Part shown: piece by piece, positions 25,385 to 33,021 of the stretch
How positions within the stretch are numbered: the stretch's first letter is position 1
Layout: each line of letters begins with the position of its first letter
Assembly: GCF_004745635.1 (NCBI RefSeq)
Contig: NZ_SRLB01000011.1
Location: forward strand, 208,440 to 272,439
Origin: Methylobacterium nonmethylotrophicum
GTDB lineage: Bacteria > Pseudomonadota > Alphaproteobacteria > Rhizobiales > Beijerinckiaceae
DNA length: 64,000 bases
Reading direction: 5' to 3'
The notes under the pieces: generated by a model
Told to the model about the DNA's origin: nothing
Seen by the model: the letters and a program-made list of their open reading frames with translations, nothing else
Database searches by the model: none
Program-made: the position numbers and the translations under genes

Positions 25385-25398
25385 TTGATTTCGATCAA
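25385..25398 (-). promoter_or_regulatory. perfect FNR/FixK box before ccoNOQP
   Basis: TTGATTTCGATCAA is an exact match to TTGAT-N4-ATCAA and a perfect palindrome apart from the spacer. It is centred about 75 bp before the ccoN start, placing it near -40 of a plausible transcript start. It directly borders a 16-bp tandem repeat. Confidence 0.85.
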
Positions 25399-25400
25399 AC

Positions 25401-25487
25401 GACCCGCCGCCATGCCGACCCGCCGCCATGCCGACCCGCCGCCATGCCGACCCGCCGCCATGCCGACCCGCCGCCATGCCGACCCGC
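25401..25487. repeat. 16-bp tandem repeat, 5.4 copies
   Basis: GACCCGCCGCCATGCC repeats five times without change (25401-25480) plus seven bases of a sixth. It begins three bases after the FNR/FixK box, on the upstream side of the ccoN promoter. The unit length is not a multiple of three and no gene covers it, so it is a non-coding minisatellite. Copy number could vary between strains. Confidence 0.9.
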
Positions 25488-25753
25488 AGATGCTGGCCGC
25501 CCGAACCGACGGGCGCCCGGCATCCCGGAAGCCCGCCCAGGCCAGGGCGCGCCGTCGTCCGCCGGTGCCCATCCGCGGGTTCGATGGCGAGGCGTGCGTG
25601 ACCGGTGGCGGGGCCCGGCGGTGACCAAGCCTTTGGGGACGGAGGGTCCGGGACGCGGCCACGGAGGGCGGAGCATCCGGATGAGGGCTGGACGACCGGG
25701 TCGGCTCAAGCCCGTTCCTGGCGGCAAAACCCCGAGACTCCCGCTCGTCAGGA
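25488..25753. other. intergenic, no gene seen
   Basis: The region between the tandem repeat and the chemoreceptor remnant shows no gene, RNA or further repeat on either strand. Confidence 0.45.
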
Positions 25754-26412
25754 TCATGGCCGCCTGGACCAGGGGTGCGAGGATCTTGGTGCCCGTGACC
25801 AGCGCGTGGGAAAAGGAAGCCCCCGGCGTTGAGGATCAGGGTCTCCGGAGGCAAGAGCGCTCATGACCTCGGCCAGCGCGGGCGCCGGCCGGCTGACGCC
25901 GCGCCCAACCAAGAAAGCAACGGTCCTGACCACGGCCGCCGTGGCGAGCAGGGCCAGCATCGTGGGGCGCATCCGCGCGGCGATGTCTTCAGCGTGGACA
26001 CCGGAGCCGATCACCCAGCCCCATGGTGCGAAACCCTTGACGCAGGAAATCTTGTCGACCGGCTGATCGGCGCCGGGCTTGGCCCATTGATAGGGCACGA
26101 ACCCCGATCCCCTGGCTTTCACGACCTCGACGATCTCCCGAAACAGGCGCTTGCCGTTCGGATCGCGCATCTCGCCAAGATCCTTGCCGTCGAGCTCGGG
26201 TTCGACTGGATGCCTGAGCAATCAAGGGCTCATGTCGTTGATCCAGAAGTATTCCTTACCGGCGTAACGCAGCGCCTTGACGGTCGCGAGGGCGGTTCCC
26301 TGGGCATCCTCGCGGCTCATCCGGCCGGCGCGCTCCTCGCCCTCGAAGTGGGCGAGGATGCCGTGCGCTGTCTCGACGAGGTCGCGGGTCTTGAGGGCGC
26401 GGACCTCGGTGA
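25754..26412 (-). pseudogene. chemoreceptor (cache domain MCP) remnant
   Basis: The frame reads through the periplasmic cache domain of a methyl-accepting chemotaxis protein: KTRDLVETAHGILAHFEGEE, ALRYAGKEYFWINDMSP, then a TGA stop near 26222, then HPVEPELDGKDLGEMRDPNG and KGFAPWGWVIGSGVHAEDIA. A membrane helix (LALLATAAVVRTVAFLVG) and the first HAMP residues follow. The stop keeps the frame and replaces one residue (usually Arg in MSPRM). The N-terminus and the whole cytoplasmic signalling domain are absent, and the last residues down to 25754 are unrelated. Clearly dead. Confidence 0.8.
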
Positions 26413-26447
26413 CAGCACCGTGCAGGCCGTGCGGGCGAGCTCTTCGA

Positions 26448-26807
26448 TCAGGGATACGTGCTCCCGCGTGCCCGAGGTGTCTCGATGCTCCACCGCAGCC
26501 ACCACTCGTACGCGAAGGCGTCGAGGCCGGAGATGCCGGCGTTGTAGCGCCAGGCCCACGACATCGCCTCCTTGCCTTGCTGGACGACGCGGCGGGCGGC
26601 CGAGGCGGTGTTGCTCGTCAGGACGGAGTTTCGGACCGCCTCCGGATCTCCGATGCGGATGTCGGAAACGAGCCGGTCCTGGATGACCTTGAAGGCCGCG
26701 TGGCGCAGGTAGCTCTCGTACAACCCCCGGCAGCCCGCCCGGGCGCGGGCCGCGACATATTCTCTGGCCGGCCGCGAGCCCTTGATCCCGGCCGGCACAT
26801 GCCGCAT
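26448..26807 (-). CDS. hypothetical protein, unrecognised
   Basis: 119 residues from ATG 26807 with a very good ribosome binding site (GGAGGTGAGCCG just upstream). The protein is helical and aromatic-rich in its second half (QQGKEAMSWAWRYNAGISGL, then AFAYEWWLRWSIETP), with no signal peptide or membrane helix. I do not recognise the family. The last ten residues (RARGSTYP) may be read-through into the chemoreceptor remnant that follows, so the gene itself could be truncated. It sits between decayed sequence and the molybdenum cofactor cluster, divergent from the latter. Confidence 0.5.
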   Translation of the reverse strand: MRHVPAGIKGSRPAREYVAARARAGCRGLYESYLRHAAFKVIQDRLVSDIRIGDPEAVRNSVLTSNTASAARRVVQQGKEAMSWAWRYNAGISGLDAFAYEWWLRWSIETPRARGSTYP

Positions 26808-26888
26808 CGGCTCACCTCCATCCTGGGAACAACCTCCCTTCAGGAGTCAGGAGCGCCGCATGGCTCCGCCACTCGCCCGGCGAGGCAA

Positions 26889-27986
26889 ATGGTGACGCCC
26901 CGGGCGTCCACGACCGCGCTGATGCCGCTCGTCGAGGCCGTGGCGGCGCTCGCCGGCCTGGCGCGCCCGGTCGCGGCCGAGGCGGTGGCGTGGCCCGAGG
27001 CGCCGGGCGCCGTGGCGGCCCGGGACGTCGTGATCGCGGCCGGCCTGCCGGAGCGGCGGACCGCCCTGCGGGACGGCTGGGCGGTCGATGCGGCGTCCAT
27101 CGTCGGCGCCTCGCCCTACGCGCCGGTGCCGGTCTCGCGCCCGCCCGCCTGGGTCGAGGCCGGCGCGCCGCTCCCCGCCGGCACCGACGCGCTGCTGGTG
27201 CCCGAGGCGATCGGTGCCGACCCGCGCGAGATCGAGGCCGAGGCCGCTCCCGGGGAGGGGACCCGCGCCGCGGGCGCCGAACTGCCGCCGGGCGCCCGCC
27301 TGGTCGCGGCCGGCGAGCGGCTGAGCCCGCTCCGCGGCCTCGCCCTGGCGGCGGCGGGCCTCTCGCGGGTGGCGGTCCGCCGCCCGCGCCTGCGCCTCCT
27401 TGCGGCCGCGCCCGATACCCTCTCGCCGGTGCTCGGCGCCTGGATCGCCGCCCGGGGCGGAGTCACCGAGACGGCTCCGCGACCGGGCGAGACCGGGGAT
27501 CTCGTCGAGGCCCTGCGGCGGCCCGGAGCCGACGCCGTCCTGGTGATCGGCGGCACCGGGCCCGGGCGGCGCGATCACGCCGCCGAGGCCTTGGCGCGGG
27601 CCGGGCGGCTCGTCGCCCACGGCCTCGCCCTGCGGCCGGGCGAGAGCGCCGGCTTCGGCGAGGCGGCGGGGCGGCCGGTGCTTCTGCTGCCGGGCCGGCC
27701 GGACGCGGCGCTCGCCGCCTGGCTCGCCCTCGGCCGGCCGCTCCTGGCGGCGCTCGCCGGCGCCGCCCCGGCACTGCCCGTCATCCTCCCGCTCACCCGC
27801 AAGGTCGCGTCGGTGATCGGAATGACAGACGTCGTCTTCCTCCGCCGCACGCCTGACGGCGTCGAACCCCTCGGCGGGGCCGAGATCCCGCTCCACCGCC
27901 TGGCCTTGGCCGATGCCGCCCTGCTGGTGCCGCCGGCGCAGGAAGGGTATCCCGCCGGGACCCCCGTCGAGGTGCTGCCGCTTTGA
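26889..27986 (+). CDS. MoeA-like molybdopterin-binding protein (divergent)
   Basis: 365 residues. It follows the MoeA plan: an N-terminal domain with TALRDGWAV where MoeA has S-x-MDGYA, an APLPAGTDALLVPE segment, and a MoCF-type fold with VIGGTGPGRRDHAAE in place of GGVSxGxxD. The C-terminal barrel ends TPVEVLPL. Several catalytic positions differ from true MoeA, so it may be a helper for molybdenum insertion into a particular enzyme rather than a second MoeA. ATG 26889 opens the frame after the divergent gap. Its stop overlaps the TTG start of the next gene. Confidence 0.8.
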   Translation: MVTPRASTTALMPLVEAVAALAGLARPVAAEAVAWPEAPGAVAARDVVIAAGLPERRTALRDGWAVDAASIVGASPYAPVPVSRPPAWVEAGAPLPAGTDALLVPEAIGADPREIEAEAAPGEGTRAAGAELPPGARLVAAGERLSPLRGLALAAAGLSRVAVRRPRLRLLAAAPDTLSPVLGAWIAARGGVTETAPRPGETGDLVEALRRPGADAVLVIGGTGPGRRDHAAEALARAGRLVAHGLALRPGESAGFGEAAGRPVLLLPGRPDAALAAWLALGRPLLAALAGAAPALPVILPLTRKVASVIGMTDVVFLRRTPDGVEPLGGAEIPLHRLALADAALLVPPAQEGYPAGTPVEVLPL

Positions 27987-29956
27987 CCGCTTCATCCCCC
28001 GACGCCTTCCTCGCCCGCCTCGCCGCGGCCTCGCGCCAGGAGCAGTTCCTGGCCGTGGTGAGCCGGGACGAGGCGATGGCGCGCTGGCGCGAAGCCGTGC
28101 CGCACACCGCTCTTCCGCCCGAGATGGTGGCCCTGCCTGACGCGCTCGGCCGGGTGCTCGCGGCCGACATCGCCTCGCCGATCGACGTGCCGCCCTTCGA
28201 CCGCGCCCTCGTTGACGGTTTCGCGGTCCGGGCCGCCGACACCGAGGGGGCGAGCGAGGCGGAGCCGCGCCGCCTCATCCTCAATCGCGAGATCCTGGCC
28301 TGCGGAGTCGCGCCCGCCGTCACGGTCGGCCCCGGCAGCGCCACCCCGATCGCCACCGGCGGCGTGCTGCCCCGCGGCGCCGACGCGGTGGTGATGGTCG
28401 AGGCCACCGAGTTCGAGGACGGCCCGGACCCCGCCATCGCCCTCACGCAACCGGCCGGTCCGGGCCGGTTCGTCGGCTATGCCGGGGCCGACATGGCCCG
28501 GGGCGAGACGGTGCTGCGCCGCGCCGCCCTGGTCACCGCCCGCGAGATCGGCATGCTGGCGGCCTGCGGCCTCGCCGAGGTCGCGGTGGTGCGCCGGCCC
28601 CGGGTCGCCATCCTGTCCACCGGCGACGAGCTGGTGGCGCCGGGCCGGCCCCTCGGCCCCGGCAAGCTCTACGATTCCAACGGCGCCATCGTGGCGGCGA
28701 GCGTGACCGAGAATGGCGGCGTCGCCCTGCCGGCCGGCATCGTGCCGGACGACGAGGCGGCGCTGGAACGGGCCCTGCGCGCGGCCCTCGCGACGGCCGA
28801 CCTCGTGGTCCTGTCCGGCGGCACCTCGAAGGGGGCCGGCGACGTCTCGCACCGCATCCTGTCGCGGCTCGGGGAACCCGGCATCCTGGTCCACGGCGTG
28901 GCGCTCAAGCCCGGCAAGCCGCTCTGCCTGGCAAAGGCCGGCGACGTGCCGGTGGTGGTGCTGCCGGGCTTCCCGACCTCGGCGATGTTCACCTTCCACG
29001 AATTCGTGGTGCCGCTGATCCGGGCTCTCGCCGGCCTGCCAGCCCGGGAGGAGGAGAGCGTCGCGGCGCGGCTGCCGCAGCGCCTCGGCTCCGAGCTCGG
29101 CCGCACCGAGTACGTGATGGCGGCCCTCTCCCGGGGGGCGGACGGGTTCGTGGCCCTGCCGCTCGCCAAGGGCTCGGGCGCCGTCACGGCGTTCTCGCAG
29201 GCGGACGGTTTCTTCGCGGTGCCGGCGAACCGGGGCGGGATCGAGGCCGGCGAGACCGTGCGCGTGTCCCGGATCGGCCGGGCGGCGCGGCCGCCGGACC
29301 TGACGATCGTCGGCAGCCACTGCCTCGGCCTCGACCGGCTGGTCGGGCACCTCGCGGAGCGGGGCGTCTCCGCCCGCACCCTCTGGGTCGGCTCGGCCGG
29401 AGGGCTCGCGGCCCTGCGCCGGGGCGAATGCGACCTCGCCGCCCTGCACCTCCTCGATCCCGCGACCGGGCGCTACAACGCGCCCTACCTCACCCCCGGC
29501 CTCGCCCTCGCGCCGGGCTGGCGCCGGCTGCAGGGCGTGGTCTTTCGCACAAGCGATGCCCGCTTCGAGGGCCGCGACCCGCAGGCCGCTTTGGCCGGCC
29601 TCCTCGACGACGCGGCGGCCGTCATGGTCAACCGCAACACCGGCGCCGGCACCCGGACGCTGATCGAGGGGCTTCTGAACGGCGCCCGCCCCCCCGGCTA
29701 CTGGAACCAGCCGCGCTCGCACAACGCCGTCGCGGCGGCGGTGGCGCAGGGGCGGGCCGATTGGGGCGTGGCGATCCGGACCGTGGCGGACGCTTACGGC
29801 CTCGGCTTCCTGCCGCTGACCGAGGAGCATTACGACTTCGCCTACGGGGAAGAGCGCCGGGACGAGCCGGCGCTCGCGGCGTTCCTCTCCCTCCTGGACG
29901 ACCCGGCCCTGGCCGCCGACCTCGCCGGCCTCGGCTTCACGCGGGCGGGGGGCTGA
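27983..29956 (+). CDS. MoeA fused to a PBP-like substrate-binding domain
   Basis: 657 residues. Residues about 25-425 are a full MoeA: VPPFDRALVDGFAV, LPRGADAVVMVE, STGDEL, LSGGTSKGAGDVSH and LPGFPTSAMFTF. Residues about 435-657 are a periplasmic-binding-protein-like domain (LGLDRLVGHLAERGVSAR, LIEGLLNGARPPGYW, ADWGVAIRTVADAYG) of the PF12727 type. The tail domain is thought to bind a molybdate or cofactor ligand. Start is TTG at 27983, overlapping the previous stop (TTGA). It probably acts in molybdenum insertion for formate dehydrogenase-like enzymes, but none is encoded in the window. Confidence 0.85.
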   Translation: MTASSPDAFLARLAAASRQEQFLAVVSRDEAMARWREAVPHTALPPEMVALPDALGRVLAADIASPIDVPPFDRALVDGFAVRAADTEGASEAEPRRLILNREILACGVAPAVTVGPGSATPIATGGVLPRGADAVVMVEATEFEDGPDPAIALTQPAGPGRFVGYAGADMARGETVLRRAALVTAREIGMLAACGLAEVAVVRRPRVAILSTGDELVAPGRPLGPGKLYDSNGAIVAASVTENGGVALPAGIVPDDEAALERALRAALATADLVVLSGGTSKGAGDVSHRILSRLGEPGILVHGVALKPGKPLCLAKAGDVPVVVLPGFPTSAMFTFHEFVVPLIRALAGLPAREEESVAARLPQRLGSELGRTEYVMAALSRGADGFVALPLAKGSGAVTAFSQADGFFAVPANRGGIEAGETVRVSRIGRAARPPDLTIVGSHCLGLDRLVGHLAERGVSARTLWVGSAGGLAALRRGECDLAALHLLDPATGRYNAPYLTPGLALAPGWRRLQGVVFRTSDARFEGRDPQAALAGLLDDAAAVMVNRNTGAGTRTLIEGLLNGARPPGYWNQPRSHNAVAAAVAQGRADWGVAIRTVADAYGLGFLPLTEEHYDFAYGEERRDEPALAAFLSLLDDPALAADLAGLGFTRAGG

Positions 29957-29958
29957 CC

Positions 29959-30522
29959 ATGCGGGTCATCGGCCTTGCCGGCTGGTCGGGTGCGGGCAAG
30001 ACGACGCTCCTCGTGCGGCTGATCCCGGTCTTGCGGGCGCGCTCGTTGCGCGTCGCGACGCTCAAGCACGCCCACCACGCCTTCGACGTCGACCAGCCCG
30101 GCAAGGACTCGTGGCGCCACCGCGAGGCCGGGGCGAGCGAGGTGATCGTCTCGTCGCGCCGCCGCACCGTGCAGATCCGCGAGGTCGAGGAGGAGGCGCG
30201 CCTGCCCGACCTCCTGCGCCGGCTCTCTCCTTGCGACCTCGTGGTGGTCGAGGGCTTCAAGCGCGAGGCGCATCCGAAGCTCGAGGTGTACCGCCACGCC
30301 AACGGCCGCCCGCCGCTCCACCCGGACGATCCCCGCATCGTCGCGGTGGCGAGCGACCATCCCTTCCCGGAGGCCGGCCGGCCGGTCGTGCCCCTCGACG
30401 CGGTGGAGACGGTCGCCGATATCGTGCTGGCGCGGTCGGAGCCCCTCGCGGCTTTGCTGGAAAGGCTGGATCCTCACAGGCTCGACGGTCATAGGCTCGA
30501 AGATCATGGCGCAGCTGACTGA
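29959..30522 (+). CDS. mobB: molybdopterin-guanine dinucleotide biosynthesis protein MobB
   Basis: 187 residues. GWSGAGKTTL (residues about 8-17) is the Walker A loop, TLKHAHHAFDVD carries the conserved histidines, and DLVVVEGFKREAHPKLEVYR is the family signature. MobB binds GTP and helps MobA make the guanine dinucleotide form of the cofactor. ATG 29959 lies 2 bp after the preceding stop. The end overlaps the next gene by 17 bp. The tail has a short duplicated motif (LDPHRLDGHRLEDH). Confidence 0.93.
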   Translation: MRVIGLAGWSGAGKTTLLVRLIPVLRARSLRVATLKHAHHAFDVDQPGKDSWRHREAGASEVIVSSRRRTVQIREVEEEARLPDLLRRLSPCDLVVVEGFKREAHPKLEVYRHANGRPPLHPDDPRIVAVASDHPFPEAGRPVVPLDAVETVADIVLARSEPLAALLERLDPHRLDGHRLEDHGAAD

Positions 30523-31759
30523 CGATTGCTTCGCCTTCGGCGGCCCGCTGCTCACGGTCGAGGAGGCGGCCGCCCTCGTCGCCGCGCGGGTGCCGGTCCT
30601 GGCCGGGACCGAGACCGTGTCCTTGATGCAGGCCGACGGGCGCATCGCCGCCACGGACGTCGTGGCGGGCCTCGACCTGCCGCCCTTCGACAATTCCGCC
30701 GTCGACGGCTACGCCGTGCGCTTCGCCGACCTCGCGCCGGGCGCCGAGACGGTGCTGCCGGTGCGCGGCCGCCTGCCCGCCGGCGCGGTGCCGGAGGGTG
30801 CGGCCCTCGCCGGCACGGCCGCGCGGATCTTCACCGGCGCGCCGATGCCGCCGGGGGCCGACACGGTGTTCATGCAGGAGGACGTGCGGCGCGCGGGCGA
30901 CGCGGTCGCGCTGCCGGCCGGCCTCAAGGCGGGCGCAAACCGCCGGCTCGCCGGCGAGGACGTCGCCCGCGGCAGCGTCGTGATCCCGGCCGGCCGGCGC
31001 CTGACCCCGCCGGATCTCGCGCTCGCCGCCGCGACCGGCCACGCCGGGCTTGCCGTGCGCCGGCGCCTGCGGGTCGCGGTCTTCTCCACCGGCGACGAAC
31101 TGGCCGAGCCGGGCGCCGCCTTGCGGCCCGGCGCGATCCACGATTCGAACCGGGTTCTCCTCGTGGCGCTCCTGCGCCGCCTCGGCGCCGAGGTGAGCGA
31201 CCTCGGCATCCTGCGCGACGACCCCGCCCTCCTGCCGGAGCGGCTGCGGGCGGCGGCGGCCGGCCACGACCTGATCCTCACCTCGGGCGGCGTCTCGACC
31301 GGCGAGGAGGACCACGTCAAGGCGGCGGTCGAGGCGGCCGGGCGGCTGGTGTTCTGGCGCCTCGCCATCAAGCCGGGCCGGCCGGTGGCGATGGGGCTCA
31401 TCGGCGACACCGCCTTCGTCGGCCTGCCGGGCAACCCGGTCGCAGTCTACGTCACGCTGCTCTTCGTGGTCCGCCCGCTCCTCGCCCGCCTCGGCGGCGC
31501 CACGCTCGACCCGCCCCCGAGCCAGCCCGCCCGCGCCGCCTTCCGCTACCGCAAGAAGGCCGGCCGGCGGGAATACGTCCGCGTCTCGCTGCGGCGGGGG
31601 GCGGACGGGGTGGTCGAGGCGGTGAAGTTCCCTCGCGACGGGGCCGGGGTGCTGTCCTCGCTCACCGGCAGCGACGGGCTCGCGGAGCTGCCGGAGGCGG
31701 TGACCGGGGTTGAGGAGGGGGAGTGGGTGGAGGTGTACCGGCACCCGCTGTTGTGGTGA
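30506..31759 (+). CDS. moeA: molybdopterin molybdenumtransferase MoeA
   Basis: 417 residues, the most canonical MoeA of the cluster: LPPFDNSAVDGYAVRFADL, TGAPMPPGADTVFMQED, FSTGDEL, DSNRVLL, LTSGGVSTGEEDHVK and LPGNPVAVYVTL. It inserts molybdate into adenylylated molybdopterin. The C-terminal domain IV is present (SLTGSDGLAELPEAVTGVEE). It starts inside mobB, 17 bp before that stop, so the four genes from 26889 form one operon. The repeat element begins about 95 bp after its stop. Confidence 0.93.
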   Translation: MAQLTDDCFAFGGPLLTVEEAAALVAARVPVLAGTETVSLMQADGRIAATDVVAGLDLPPFDNSAVDGYAVRFADLAPGAETVLPVRGRLPAGAVPEGAALAGTAARIFTGAPMPPGADTVFMQEDVRRAGDAVALPAGLKAGANRRLAGEDVARGSVVIPAGRRLTPPDLALAAATGHAGLAVRRRLRVAVFSTGDELAEPGAALRPGAIHDSNRVLLVALLRRLGAEVSDLGILRDDPALLPERLRAAAAGHDLILTSGGVSTGEEDHVKAAVEAAGRLVFWRLAIKPGRPVAMGLIGDTAFVGLPGNPVAVYVTLLFVVRPLLARLGGATLDPPPSQPARAAFRYRKKAGRREYVRVSLRRGADGVVEAVKFPRDGAGVLSSLTGSDGLAELPEAVTGVEEGEWVEVYRHPLLW

Positions 31760-31853
31760 GGGTGGGGTTCGCGGGGGCGTGCCGCGGTAAGTGTCCTTCC
31801 CGTCCTCCGTGCAAGTAGTCCTGTCCGGACAAAGGATGAGGCGGAGGTCTCTC

Positions 31854-32042
31854 CTCTCCCCGCGGGCGGGGAGAGGGCCGTGTTGCCGTTCAGGGAACAC
31901 GGCAAGCGCAGGCGCAGCCGGAGCGAGGGTGAGGGGGAGGTGCCGGAGGAGCCTCTTCCGGAGACACCCCCTCACCCCCGCCCTGCGGGCTTGCCGCACC
32001 ACCTGGACGGTGATGCGGCCCTCTCCCCGCCCGCGGGGAGAG
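31854..32042. repeat. nested inverted-repeat element (MITE/REP-like)
   Basis: The ends are exact inverted copies: CTCTCCCCGCGGGCGGGGAG with AG (31854-31875) and its reverse complement (32021-32042). Inside is a second large hairpin, GTGAGGGGGAGGTGCC with GGAGACACCCCCTCAC, centred near 31955. The 189-bp unit is flanked on one side by the moeA end and on the other by the glyoxalase-fold gene, whose last codons lie inside it. Such palindromic elements are scattered in Methylobacterium-type genomes; whether this one is mobile is unknown. It may also act as a two-way terminator for the converging genes. Confidence 0.75.
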
Positions 32043-33021
32043 GTGGAAACCCGCGCATCGTCATTCCTCCGGCAGCCTGTCGCGCTCCCACCCGATACCC
32101 CGCCGTCAGCCAAACCAGATGTCCGTCGGGATCGCGCAGCAGCGCGTCCGCACCCCCGTCCGGCCGCGGGACCGGGCGAGAGACGATCCGCCCGGCATGG
32201 GCCGCGCAGGCCGCCCGCAGCGCCGCGCCATCCGCCATCTCCAAGACCAGCCGGGTCGCCGCCACGTCGTTGGCCGCGAGGTCGGAGGCCGCGCGCGGGT
32301 AATCGCCGCGATAGCACAGCAGCTCGACATGAGGCGGATGTCCGTCCGGGAAGCCGAGGCCGGTCACCTCGACGGTCGGATCGGCGACGGCGTCGAGGCG
32401 GGCCTGCTCGGGGCCGGTATTGAGCGAACGCGACGCCACCCGCAGCCCGAGCGATTCGTAGAACGCGACGCTGCGGGCGGTGTCCGCCACCGAGATCGCC
32501 GAGTGGTCGAGGCCGAGGCACGGGGTGCCGGCATCGGGCCGCCGCCAGGCCGTGGGGGTCGCGTCCGGCGGGAAGGCCAGGAATTCGAGGGGATGCCCTT
32601 CGGGGTCGCGGAACTTGAACGCCGTCACGCCGCCCGAGGAGTCCGGCAGTCGCACCGGGCCGTCGGTCGAGATCGGGCGCCAGCCCGGACGGGCCGACAG
32701 GCGGGCATGGGCCGCCGCCATGTCCGACACGATGATCGCGCAGTGCTGAAACAGCGGGATGAAGCCCGGCACGTCGCCCGGATAGGGTCGCCCCGCGGGC
32801 GAGACCGCCACGAGGTCGAGGCGCTGGTCGCCGAGGCGCAGCGGCACGGTCCGCGTCACCGGCAGGCCGGCAGAAGCCGGGTCCGGTGGCGCCTCCGCGT
32901 CCGCGAAGCCGAGGGCGTCGCGGTAGAAGCCCGCGAGCCGGTCCGGCTCGGCCGCCACCAGGACGACGCGGGCGAGGCGCAGGGCACCTGCTGGACTGGC
33001 ACTCACGGGAGCGGCGCTCAC
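31972..33021 (-). CDS. VOC (glyoxalase-fold) family protein with repeat-derived C-terminus
   Basis: 349 residues from GTG 33021, which overlaps the stop of the SMP-30 gene (GTGA). Two VOC modules: the first at about 15-155 (ARVVLVAAEPDRLAGFYRDA, then FKFRDPEGHPLEFLAF), the second at about 165-320 (LGLDHSAISVADTARSVAFY, then LLRDPDGHLVWLTAGY). The metal-site histidine and glutamate pattern is partly kept. Such proteins are dioxygenases, isomerases or lyases; the substrate is unknown. The last 30 residues (GFPPLPAGGERAASPSRW and beyond) are translated from the inverted-repeat element, so the native stop appears lost. Confidence 0.8.
   Translation of the reverse strand: MSAAPVSASPAGALRLARVVLVAAEPDRLAGFYRDALGFADAEAPPDPASAGLPVTRTVPLRLGDQRLDLVAVSPAGRPYPGDVPGFIPLFQHCAIIVSDMAAAHARLSARPGWRPISTDGPVRLPDSSGGVTAFKFRDPEGHPLEFLAFPPDATPTAWRRPDAGTPCLGLDHSAISVADTARSVAFYESLGLRVASRSLNTGPEQARLDAVADPTVEVTGLGFPDGHPPHVELLCYRGDYPRAASDLAANDVAATRLVLEMADGAALRAACAAHAGRIVSRPVPRPDGGADALLRDPDGHLVWLTAGYRVGARQAAGGMTMRGFPPLPAGGERAASPSRWCGKPAGRG

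Noticed and set aside
25401..25487. Tandem repeat considered as a CRISPR array
   Set aside because: Repeats are head-to-tail without spacers, and no cas genes are present.
5469..26800. tRNA-Gly as attachment site of an integrated island
   Set aside because: No integrase gene and no repeated copy of the tRNA 3' end were seen at the right edge.
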